Assembly (NCBI GenBank): GCA_003453735.1
Contig: DMNE01000018.1
Coordinates: 463 to 6,172, forward strand
From: Nitrospiraceae bacterium
GTDB taxonomy: Bacteria > Nitrospirota > Thermodesulfovibrionia > Thermodesulfovibrionales > UBA9159
Length of the DNA: 5,710 bases
Direction: 5' to 3'
This document shows, piece after piece, positions 1-5,710 of this stretch. Each line of letters begins with the position of its first letter. Positions within the stretch are counted from its first letter, which is position 1. The translations under genes were made by a program, and so were the position numbers. The notes beneath the pieces were generated by a model. That model saw nothing but the letters and a program-made list of their open reading frames with translations. It did no database searches and was not told where the DNA came from.

Positions 1-2
1 TC

Positions 3-1073
3 ATGAAAAAATCACTGAGCAGAAGAGATTTTTTTAGAAGGGCCGGAGTAGGGGCCATAGGGTTAGGGTTCGGAGTTTCCCTCTTTGATGGGATATATCA
101 ATATGCCGGGGCAGTTACCGAAGAGGAAAAACATGCTCTCCTCATGAAAGGCTCGGTAAATTTTATGGGATTTATGGCGAAGGAGATCACTCCTAACGAT
201 GAATTCTATATCACGACCTATTCGGACACAGTGCCGGCTGTTGATCCTAAGAGATTCAGCCTGAGGATCGAGGGCCTCGTCGAGAAGCCTTTTACACTCA
301 ATCTCAAAGAGCTTGAAGACATGAAGGATAGGACCGAATTCGTCACGCTGGAGTGTATCGGTAACCCTGTTGGAGGAGATGCAATAAGCAACGCCCTCTG
401 GGATGGTGTGACGCTAAAAAAAATCATAGACAAAGCTATTCCCAAAACAGGGATCGTGAAGACCGTTTTTTATGCCGAGGATGGTTACAGTGACAGCATC
501 CCGTATTCCTTGTCGCTTTCAGAAGATGTATTCCTTGCATACAGAATGAACGGAGAGCCGTTACCTATGAAGCACGGCTATCCTCTGAGGGCGATAGTAC
601 CCGGCATTTATGGAATGAAGAACGTCAAATGGCTCACGAAAATAGAAGTCGTCAATTATGATTTCAAGGGATACTGGGAAAAGAGGGGCTGGTCTGATGA
701 CGCGGTCATCCCTGATAAGTCGCAGATCCTGATGCCGATGGAGGGAAAGACGATACCGCTTGGCAATTACGTTATCGGCGGTGTGGCATTTGCCGGAAGG
801 TACGGGATAAGTAAGGTGCAAATCTCCCTTGACAATAAGAGGACCTGGCATGATGCTGCACTTAAACCACCGCTTTCAAAGTGGTCATGGACGATCTGGA
901 GTTACGACTGGAAACCCTCAAATGCTGGGGAGTATGCGATAACTGTTCGGGGGATAGACAGAGCGGGCAAAGTCCAGGAGTCTCCATCTCTCTTAGGAAA
1001 GTTATTGGGATCATTTCCTGATGGCGCAATAGGTCTTCACTCTGTCAATGTGAAGGTGAGGAAAGCAGGATAA
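3..1073 (+). CDS. Tat-exported molybdopterin oxidoreductase, sulfite oxidase fold
   Basis: A periplasmic molybdenum-cofactor oxidoreductase of 356 residues; its substrate is not known. The N-terminus carries a twin-arginine signal (SRRDFF, residues 6-11), a glycine/alanine-rich hydrophobic stretch and a likely cleavage after AGA at 35-37. The cofactor domain spans about 60-220. It has the Mo-ligand cysteine C118 in LECIGN, the NGEPLP (183-188) and HGYPLR (191-196) blocks, and a KW pair at 209-210. Residues from about 240 onward resemble the Mo-co dimerisation beta-sandwich of sulfite oxidases, so it is longer than MsrP/YedY, which lacks that domain. The RNH substrate motif of true sulfite oxidases is replaced by TTY (71-73), and the arginine after the Mo cysteine is also missing, so I avoid calling it sulfite oxidase. 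The start ATG sits 2 bases into the window, so its ribosome site is not visible; the Tat motif supports this start. It ends in TAA, 28 bases before the next frame. Confidence 0.9.
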   Translation: MKKSLSRRDFFRRAGVGAIGLGFGVSLFDGIYQYAGAVTEEEKHALLMKGSVNFMGFMAKEITPNDEFYITTYSDTVPAVDPKRFSLRIEGLVEKPFTLNLKELEDMKDRTEFVTLECIGNPVGGDAISNALWDGVTLKKIIDKAIPKTGIVKTVFYAEDGYSDSIPYSLSLSEDVFLAYRMNGEPLPMKHGYPLRAIVPGIYGMKNVKWLTKIEVVNYDFKGYWEKRGWSDDAVIPDKSQILMPMEGKTIPLGNYVIGGVAFAGRYGISKVQISLDNKRTWHDAALKPPLSKWSWTIWSYDWKPSNAGEYAITVRGIDRAGKVQESPSLLGKLLGSFPDGAIGLHSVNVKVRKAG

Positions 1074-1101
1074 AGATGGAAGAATCACAAGGAGGCATCA
1101 A

Positions 1102-1254
1102 ATGAAATACTCAATCTTATTCTTGGTGCTCCTGCTGACGGGACTCATTGTCGGCGGTATCGTCTTTTCCGGCGGCTTGGGAAAGTCAGCCAAGGCCACC
1201 AGCGTATCCGCGCCGGAGCCAATCAGGGTCTATTCCGCTGAAAAGGGAGGCTAG
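1102..1254 (+). CDS. 50-aa export-signal/anchor peptide, in frame with msrB
   Basis: A 50-codon frame starting ATG at 1102, with a strong Shine-Dalgarno site (AAGGAGG, 1089-1095) 6 bases upstream. Its product begins MKYSILFLVLLLTGLIVGG, a hydrophobic signal or anchor of about 24 residues. A possible signal-peptidase site AKA (30-32) follows, then a short polar tail ending IRVYSAEKGG. It stops at TAG (1252-1254), and msrB starts 3 bases later in the same frame. As I recall, exported MsrB proteins of related bacteria carry a signal followed by a segment like this tail that runs straight into the MsrB domain. The piece is therefore best read as the N-terminus of an exported MsrB cut off by one amber codon. 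It could instead be a translated leader that couples translation to msrB, or a product made longer by read-through. The signal-like character and ribosome site are seen directly; its origin is inferred. Confidence 0.62.
   Translation: MKYSILFLVLLLTGLIVGGIVFSGGLGKSAKATSVSAPEPIRVYSAEKGG
1245..1250 (+). promoter_or_regulatory. Ribosome binding site for the internal msrB start
   Basis: GGGAGG lies 7 bases before the ATG at 1258, inside the last codons of the upstream 50-codon frame. It makes independent initiation or reinitiation of a cytoplasmic MsrB credible even though the upstream frame is terminated. Ribosomes stopping at TAG 1252-1254 would be standing on this site, which favours translational coupling. 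Confidence 0.65.
1252..1254 (+). other. In-frame amber codon between export signal and MsrB
   Basis: This TAG is the only stop codon in the frame running from 1102 to 1656. Apart from it, the frame encodes signal, linker and MsrB domain continuously (GG-stop-VMSETV). One base change to TAC or TAT would restore a tyrosine and a fused protein of about 185 residues. It is also the only TAG among the six gene stops visible here; the others are TAA or TGA. Whether it is a mutation, a sequencing error, a read-through site or a normal stop cannot be settled from the sequence. Confidence 0.7.
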
Positions 1255-1257
1255 GTC

Positions 1258-1659
1258 ATGAGCGAAACAGTTATCAAAACCAAAGAAGAATGGAAAAAAC
1301 AGCTCACGCCGGAACAGTACCACATCCTGCGGGAAAAGGGAACTGAACCGGCTTATACCGGGATATACGCCAACTTTCACGAGCATGGCATTTACCGATG
1401 TGCGGCCTGCGGGCTCGATCTGTTCGGATCTGAAGACAAATACGATTCTGGTACCGGCAGGCCGAGTTTTACGGTGCCCATCGCTGCGGAGAACATAAGT
1501 ACCAAACCGGACAACACCTTATTCACTCGCCGCACAGAGGTGCTTTGCCGCCGCTGCGGCGGCCATCTCGGCCATGTCTTTAACGACGGCCCCAAACCGA
1601 CGGGGCTGCGTTACTGCATGAATTCGGCTGCCCTACAATTTATTGCAACCAAGAAATAA
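1258..1659 (+). CDS. msrB: Peptide-methionine (R)-S-oxide reductase MsrB
   Basis: Reduces the R-diastereomer of protein-bound methionine sulfoxide back to methionine. The 133-residue product covers the whole SelR domain. It has two zinc-binding CxxC pairs (C48/C51 in YRCAACG and C97/C100 in LCRRCGGHLGHVF), histidines H103 and H106, and the catalytic C120 in RYCMNSAAL. The position used by the recycling cysteine in E. coli MsrB (SGCGW) is T66 here, a common variant. The usual tryptophan of GWPSF is R68, which is unusual because it lies in the substrate pocket. Without the upstream 50-codon frame the protein has no signal and would be cytoplasmic, whereas the adjacent MsrA is exported. The ATG at 1258 has a good ribosome site (GGGAGG) and gives a normal family length. 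msrA begins 24 bases downstream, so the two are almost certainly co-transcribed. Confidence 0.95.
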   Translation: MSETVIKTKEEWKKQLTPEQYHILREKGTEPAYTGIYANFHEHGIYRCAACGLDLFGSEDKYDSGTGRPSFTVPIAAENISTKPDNTLFTRRTEVLCRRCGGHLGHVFNDGPKPTGLRYCMNSAALQFIATKK

Positions 1660-1683
1660 TCCGGTTATCCGGGGGGAGACACG

Positions 1684-2292
1684 ATGAAAATGCTTATTAT
1701 CACGGTGATAGGACTGTCAGGCATGCTCGGTGCAATTGCCACAGCTACGGCTGAAACTCATCTTGAGAAAGCGACCTTCGCAGGCGGCTGCTTCTGGTGT
1801 ATGGAGCACCCCTTCGACGAGATTCCCGGCGTGGTTTCGGTTACAGCCGGCTACACAGGCGGGCAAAAAAGGAACCCCACCTATGAAGAGGTTTCAGCCG
1901 GAGGGACCGGCCACGCCGAGTCTGTTCAGATCGTTTATGACCCGGCAAAAGTGACCTACGAAAAACTTTTGGACGTCTTCTGGCACAACATCGACCCAAC
2001 CGCTAAGGACCGGCAGTTCTGTGATTCTGGACATCAGTATCGGAGCGCCATCTTTTATCATAATGAGCAACAGCACCAGTTAGCGCTGCAATCTAAGGCG
2101 CTCTTGGAGAAGACCAAGACCTTCAAAGAACCTATTGTAACCGAGATTGTGCAGGCCACCGAGTTCTATCCTGCCGAGGATTATCACCAGCACTATTACA
2201 AGAAGAACCCGATCCGTTACAAATTTTACCGTACGAGCTGTGGTCGTGACCGGCGGCTCAAGGAGCTTTGGGGCAGTGCTGCCGGCCACTGA
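1684..2292 (+). CDS. msrA: Peptide-methionine (S)-S-oxide reductase MsrA, exported
   Basis: Reduces the S-diastereomer of methionine sulfoxide, complementing MsrB. The 202-residue product opens with a Sec-type signal (hydrophobic core about 3-18, likely cleavage after ATA at 21-23). The MsrA domain follows, with GGCFWC at 34-39, where C36 is the catalytic nucleophile. Further signatures are GYTGG, the YEEVSAGGTGHAE stretch, the DSGHQYRSAIF block and the C-terminal YHQHYYKKNP segment. A late cysteine in RTSCGRD is a candidate resolving residue. YHQD is more usual where YHQH occurs here. The signal predicts a periplasmic enzyme that repairs envelope proteins. The start ATG has a purine-rich site (GGGGGGAG, 1671-1678) 5 bases upstream; the ATG two codons later is less well spaced. 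It follows msrB by 24 bases and precedes the GH15 gene by 21, consistent with one transcript. Confidence 0.95.
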   Translation: MKMLIITVIGLSGMLGAIATATAETHLEKATFAGGCFWCMEHPFDEIPGVVSVTAGYTGGQKRNPTYEEVSAGGTGHAESVQIVYDPAKVTYEKLLDVFWHNIDPTAKDRQFCDSGHQYRSAIFYHNEQQHQLALQSKALLEKTKTFKEPIVTEIVQATEFYPAEDYHQHYYKKNPIRYKFYRTSCGRDRRLKELWGSAAGH

Positions 2293-2313
2293 CAAGGGGA
2301 GATTAGGATAGGC

Positions 2314-4314
2314 ATGCCGAGGGATATACCGATAGGAAATGGCGCCCTGTTGATCATGTACGATAAGGCGGGACTTCTGCGTGACCTCTATTTCCCGAGC
2401 GTGGGCAGCGAAAACCACGCGCAGGGTCATGTCTTCAGGGTCGGAGTTTGGGTGAACGGTGCATTCTCTTGGATTGACGCTAACGGCTGGGAGCGCTCCC
2501 TGGACTATGAAGATGACACCCTCGTGGCGAGAATCGAACTTGTCAACAAAACCCTCGGGATAGAAATCCTCATGAGAGATGTCGTTGACTTTCACGAAAA
2601 TCTCTACGTGAGAGAGATTACGGCAAAGAATCTTTCGAGTCAGTTCATTGAGATCCGGCTTTTCTTCCACCATGATTTCCATATATACGGATCCGAGATC
2701 GGTGATACGGTCTGTTACAAGCCCGAGGAAAAGGCCCTCCTTCACTACAAGGGAAGAAGGTATTTTCTCGTAAATGCCTTGACCGCAGAAGGCGTCGGGA
2801 TTACTCAATTCGCCGCGGGATTAAAGGAAACAAAGGGACTCGAGGGAACGTGGGTAGACGCTGAGGACGGCGTTCTTTCCGGTAATCCCGTTGCGCAGGG
2901 CTCCGTGGATTCGATCTGTGCGGTGCACATAACGACTCCTCCTGGCAAAAAGGCGAATGCGTATTACTGGATGGCTGTGTGCATGGACTGGAAGGGCGTG
3001 AAACGACTGAACGATCTTGTCGTTAAGAGGACGCCTGGGTACTTCATCAGGAGGACCACTGATTACTGGAGGTTATGGCTCGACAGAGAGAGCATGAATT
3101 TCCGTGATCTCCCCAAAGGCATCAGACGGCTCTATGCGCGAAGTCTTCTCATACTGAGGACACATATAAGTAACAACGGTGCGATCATAGCTTCAGACGA
3201 TTCGGACATTCTGCATTTTGCGAGAGATACCTATGCGTATATGTGGCCGAGGGACGGAGCCCTTGTCGCATATGCTCTCGATCTTGCCGGCTTTCCCATA
3301 CCTGCAGAAAGATTTTACGAATTCTGCGCTGAAATAATAGGGAGAAACGGTTTTTTCATGCATAAGTACAATCCTGATGGTTCTCTGGCTAGCTCATGGC
3401 ATCCGTGGATCATCGATGGAAAACCTCACCTGCCAATCCAGGAAGACGAAACTGGGCTTGTGATCTGGGCTCTTTGGGAACATTTTAGTATGTACCGGGA
3501 CATTGAGTTCATAAAGCCGCTTTACAGAAAAGTCATCAAGGCTGCGGCTGACTTTATGTGCGAGTTCGTGGACCAGAGAACCGGTCTCCCTCTTCCCTCA
3601 TACGACCTCTGGGAGGAGCAACTCGGGATCCACACCTTTACGGTCTGCGCTGTTATCGCCGGTCTCAGAGCCGCAGGCTATTTCACCGCGGCCTTCGGAG
3701 AGACAGAACTGTCCGAGAAGTACAGCAAAGCATCCGGCAGGATGAAGGACGCACTGAGAGAATATCTTTACAGCGATGAGGTTGCGCGATTTCTCAGCTC
3801 GGTATCCGAACGCCTCGGGATACTCAAGAAGGACTTCAGACTCGATTCGAGTCTTGCCGGACTCTTCGCCTTTGGCGTCTTTTCTGCAGAAGATGAGAAG
3901 ATTGCCAGTACTATGAACGCTCTGAAAGACAGGCTTTGGTGCAAGACCGAGATAGGCGGCATGGCAAGATATGAAAACGATCGGTACCAGAGCGTGGTTG
4001 AGCCGAACAAGGAGATATGCGGCAATCCTTGGATTATCTGTACCCTCTGGTATGCTCAGTATCAAATAGAGAGGGCAAAGCACAAGGAGGAGTTGCAAGA
4101 AGCCGTTGTGACACTTAACTGGGTCGCTGAGAGGGCTCTCAGGTCAGGGGTCCTTGCAGAACAGGTAAACCCCTTTACCGGTGAACCTGTCTCGGTTTCT
4201 CCCCTCACGTGGAGCCATGCGGCCTTTATCATTGCGGTGCAGCGGTATCTGAAAAAGTCTCAGGAGGTCGAGAGATGTGCGTCCTGCGGGCAGCCCCTGC
4301 TTTTCAGGACGTGA
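2314..4314 (+). CDS. Glycoside hydrolase family 15 (glucoamylase-type) enzyme
   Basis: A 666-residue GH15 enzyme, expected to release glucose from alpha-glucans by an inverting mechanism; trehalase activity is known in this family and cannot be excluded. An N-terminal beta-sandwich domain (about 1-250, opening IPIGNGALLIMYD and YFPSVG) precedes the (alpha/alpha)6 catalytic barrel (about 265-645). Barrel signatures are YMWPRDGALVAYALD (309-323), LPIQEDETGLVIWALW (373-388) and SYDLWEEQLGIHTFT (429-443), whose E434 or E435 is the likely general acid. The segment LAEQVNPFTGEP (614-625) supplies the likely general base E616, followed by PLTWSHA (630-636). There is no signal peptide, so it should act in the cytoplasm, perhaps on glycogen-like storage glucan. 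The last 12 residues contain a CxxC pair (C655, C658), an unusual small tail. A purine-rich run (AAGGGGAG, 2294-2301) lies 12 bases before the ATG, a little far. No other carbohydrate gene is in view. Confidence 0.92.
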   Translation: MPRDIPIGNGALLIMYDKAGLLRDLYFPSVGSENHAQGHVFRVGVWVNGAFSWIDANGWERSLDYEDDTLVARIELVNKTLGIEILMRDVVDFHENLYVREITAKNLSSQFIEIRLFFHHDFHIYGSEIGDTVCYKPEEKALLHYKGRRYFLVNALTAEGVGITQFAAGLKETKGLEGTWVDAEDGVLSGNPVAQGSVDSICAVHITTPPGKKANAYYWMAVCMDWKGVKRLNDLVVKRTPGYFIRRTTDYWRLWLDRESMNFRDLPKGIRRLYARSLLILRTHISNNGAIIASDDSDILHFARDTYAYMWPRDGALVAYALDLAGFPIPAERFYEFCAEIIGRNGFFMHKYNPDGSLASSWHPWIIDGKPHLPIQEDETGLVIWALWEHFSMYRDIEFIKPLYRKVIKAAADFMCEFVDQRTGLPLPSYDLWEEQLGIHTFTVCAVIAGLRAAGYFTAAFGETELSEKYSKASGRMKDALREYLYSDEVARFLSSVSERLGILKKDFRLDSSLAGLFAFGVFSAEDEKIASTMNALKDRLWCKTEIGGMARYENDRYQSVVEPNKEICGNPWIICTLWYAQYQIERAKHKEELQEAVVTLNWVAERALRSGVLAEQVNPFTGEPVSVSPLTWSHAAFIIAVQRYLKKSQEVERCASCGQPLLFRT

Positions 4315-4361
4315 CAGGTTCATGATTTTGAAAGAAGATTGAACGCTGCCGAATCTTATTT

Positions 4362-4371
4362 GGAGAGAAGG
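4362..4371 (+). promoter_or_regulatory. Ribosome binding site fixing the VTT protein start
   Basis: GGAGAGAAGG lies directly before the ATG at 4372, with its GGAG core 6 bases upstream of the start. It favours ATG 4372 over the in-frame TTG at 4339, whose upstream sequence (AAAGAAG) is a weaker match. Confidence 0.6.
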
Positions 4372-5079
4372 ATGCCGAAGAGCAAAGCAACAAAAAGGAT
4401 AGTGGCTGTAGCCGTCATAGTCGGACTCGTGGTGATTTTCAAAGTTTTCAACCTTGGGCAGTATTTTACCCTTTCTTACGTCAAGGCATCGCAGGAGAAA
4501 TTCTCTGCCCTCTATGCAGATCACCGGTTTATGGTGATCGCTGCCTACGTGGTGATCTATATCCTCGTAACATCGTTATCCTTGCCCGGCGCCGCAATAA
4601 TGACCCTCGCGGGTGGTGCGCTCTTCAAGCTATGGATAGGGACGCTCGTTGTTTCCTTTGCGAGTACCATGGGCGCTACCCTGGCATGCTTCATCTCAAG
4701 ATTTATCTTGCGTGATTGGGTGCAGCGCAAATTCGGTGATAGACTGAAAACGATTAATGAGGGAATTGAAAGAGAGGGAGCATTTTATCTATTCACACTG
4801 CGCTTGATCCCTATCTTTCCTTTTTGGCTTATAAACCTTGTTATGGGGCTCACGAAGATGCCTCTGAGAACCTTCTACTGGGTCTCACAAGTGGGAATGT
4901 TGGCCGGAACCATCGTTTATGTCAATGCCGGTAAGGAACTGGCAAAGATCAGTTCTCTTTCAGGGATACTTTCGCCAGGGCTCATTTTGTCTTTCATAAT
5001 TCTCGGTCTCTTCCCCATTGCAACAAAGAAATTGTTGTCTTTATATAAATCAAAGAAAACAAGCTCTATCAAAGATTAA
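4372..5079 (+). CDS. TVP38/TMEM64 family (VTT/DedA-like) membrane protein
   Basis: An inner-membrane protein of 235 residues with a VTT domain. Members of the wider DedA/VTT superfamily are linked to lipid scrambling or transport and to envelope homeostasis; the exact role of this branch is not established. Visible segments are a first helix at about 10-26, a second at about 53-70, a re-entrant-like LPGAAIMTLAGGALF (71-85), and a helix at about 88-108. The diagnostic block RLIPIFPFWLINLVMGLT (144-161) is followed by GMLAGTIVYVNAGKEL (175-190) and a last helix at about 201-217, ending in a lysine-rich tail. I chose ATG 4372 for its ribosome site; an in-frame TTG at 4339 would add 11 residues. 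The gene lies 57 bases after the GH15 stop, the largest gap in the window, and 23 bases before the flavoprotein gene. VTT proteins of this type are, as I recall, often adjacent or fused to such flavoproteins. Confidence 0.88.
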   Translation: MPKSKATKRIVAVAVIVGLVVIFKVFNLGQYFTLSYVKASQEKFSALYADHRFMVIAAYVVIYILVTSLSLPGAAIMTLAGGALFKLWIGTLVVSFASTMGATLACFISRFILRDWVQRKFGDRLKTINEGIEREGAFYLFTLRLIPIFPFWLINLVMGLTKMPLRTFYWVSQVGMLAGTIVYVNAGKELAKISSLSGILSPGLILSFIILGLFPIATKKLLSLYKSKKTSSIKD

Positions 5080-5102
5080 GCCTGCTAATTAAGGAGGATG
5101 CC

Positions 5103-5710
5103 ATGGCCAAGTTCGATTTTGACATAGGGATTCTGGGAGGTGGTTCGGGAGGGCTCACTGTTGCTGCGGGAGCGGCCCAACTCGGGGCAAAAACGCTCCT
5201 TGTCGATAAGGAAGGCAAACTGGGCGGCGATTGTCTCCACTACGGATGCGTTCCGAGCAAAACGCTCATAGCAACCTCGCGCGTCCGGCATATGATGAAA
5301 AGGGCGGAACAGTTCGGTCTTCCGGAGATGGAGCTTCCGCCTGTGGACTTCAGGAATATTGCGAAGAGAATTCAGCATGTCATAGGAATTATTCAAAAGC
5401 ATGATTCCGAGGAACGCTTCTGTAAGCTTGGCGCCAAAGTGGAATTCGGAGAACCGACCTTTATCGATGAGCATTCCGTGCGTCTGAATGGAAAGAACTA
5501 TTCAGCAAAGAACTGGGTCATCGCAACGGGCTCTTCCCCCTCGATCCCACCGATAAAAGGGCTGGACAAGACCCCTTTTATCACCAACAAAGAGATCTTC
5601 TCCCTGGAAGAGCTCCCGAAATCGATGATTATTTTCGGCGGCGGCCCCATCGGCACGGAGATGGCGCAGGCATTTGCCCGCCTCGGAACAAAGGTTACGG
5701 TGATTCAGCG
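5103..5710 (+). CDS. FAD-dependent disulfide oxidoreductase, mercuric reductase/lipoamide dehydrogenase-like (partial, 3' end missing)
   Basis: The first 202 codons of a class I pyridine nucleotide-disulfide oxidoreductase, which moves electrons between NAD(P)H and a disulfide or other acceptor through FAD. An N-terminal FAD-binding Rossmann motif (GGGSGG, 12-17) leads to the acidic D35 that ends the second strand. The redox-active pair C44/C49 lies in GGDCLHYGCVPSK (41-53). ATGSSP (141-146) is the second FAD motif, and GGGPIG (179-184) begins the NAD(P)H-binding fold. The full protein would normally be about 450-480 residues, so the dimerisation domain with its HxxxxE pair lies beyond the window. 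No N-terminal heavy-metal-binding domain is present, so mercuric reductase activity is not supported. The ATG at 5103 has an excellent AAGGAGG site (5091-5097) with a 5-base spacer. Pairing with the VTT gene suggests a membrane-linked redox function; the substrate is unknown. Confidence 0.93.
   Translation, partial: MAKFDFDIGILGGGSGGLTVAAGAAQLGAKTLLVDKEGKLGGDCLHYGCVPSKTLIATSRVRHMMKRAEQFGLPEMELPPVDFRNIAKRIQHVIGIIQKHDSEERFCKLGAKVEFGEPTFIDEHSVRLNGKNYSAKNWVIATGSSPSIPPIKGLDKTPFITNKEIFSLEELPKSMIIFGGGPIGTEMAQAFARLGTKVTVIQ

Noticed and set aside
1252..1254. Selenocysteine or standard recoding at the stop before msrB
   Set aside because: Selenocysteine uses TGA, not TAG, and no SECIS-like structure was evident. 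Pyrrolysine decoding of TAG remains only a remote option.
1661..1672. Short CCGG-TTAT-CCGG hairpin between msrB and msrA
   Set aside because: The 4-base stem is too short for a terminator, has no T-run after it, and overlaps the msrA ribosome-site region; it may be chance.
2080..2808. Long antisense open frame of 242 codons across the msrA/GH15 junction
   Set aside because: It overlaps two well-supported sense genes, its translation resembles no family I recognise, and it spans parts of unrelated genes, so it is a shadow frame.
3598..4098. Antisense open frame of 166 codons inside the GH15 gene
   Set aside because: It lies wholly over the catalytic barrel, which has clear sense-strand motifs, and its translation shows no family features.
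4322..4342. ATG at 4322 as a start for the VTT gene
   Set aside because: It is in a different frame and meets TGA after six codons.
4328..4360. Possible promoter before the VTT gene (TTGAAA followed after 17-18 bases by GAATCT/AATCTT)
   Set aside because: The -10 candidate matches the consensus at no more than half its positions and would place the transcript start on the ribosome site, so it is not convincing.
5085..5474. Antisense open frame over the start of the flavoprotein gene
   Set aside because: The sense frame carries the FAD motif and CxxxxC centre; the antisense frame has no recognisable motif.

Overview
The window holds seven closely spaced genes, all on the + strand. It fits one polycistronic unit from a Gram-negative bacterium. 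Supporting signs are a Tat-exported molybdoenzyme, a Sec-type signal on MsrA, purine-rich Shine-Dalgarno sites before most genes, and intergenic gaps of 3 to 57 bases. The protein flavour (an exported sulfite-oxidase-fold enzyme, an intracellular GH15 glucoamylase, and a VTT membrane protein beside a mercuric-reductase-like flavoprotein) resembles Nitrospirota or Desulfobacterota relatives. That placement is a recollection-based inference, not a computed one.

Left part (3-1073): a complete molybdopterin oxidoreductase of the sulfite oxidase fold. It has a twin-arginine signal and the molybdenum-ligand cysteine, but lacks the usual sulfite-binding arginines. Middle left (1102-2292): a methionine sulfoxide repair block. 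It has a 50-codon reading frame encoding an export signal, then msrB, then msrA with its own signal peptide. The 50-codon frame is in the same frame as msrB and is separated from its start codon only by one TAG and one Val codon. The pair therefore looks like an exported MsrB split by an amber codon.

Centre (2314-4314): a full-length GH15 alpha-glucosidase/glucoamylase-type enzyme without a signal peptide and with a small CxxC tail. Right (4372-5079): a TVP38/TMEM64 (VTT/DedA-like) membrane protein. It is followed by the first 202 codons of an FAD-dependent disulfide oxidoreductase (5103 to the window end) with a CxxxxC redox centre.

Three of the gene products concern thiol, sulfoxide or disulfide redox chemistry, and the molybdoenzyme may belong with them. 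A plausible common theme is repair or redox balance in the cell envelope, with the GH15 gene as a metabolic passenger. No RNA gene, mobile element, CRISPR array, convincing promoter or terminator was seen. No gene-free stretch exceeds 60 bases. The most notable observation is the in-frame amber codon between the export signal and MsrB.
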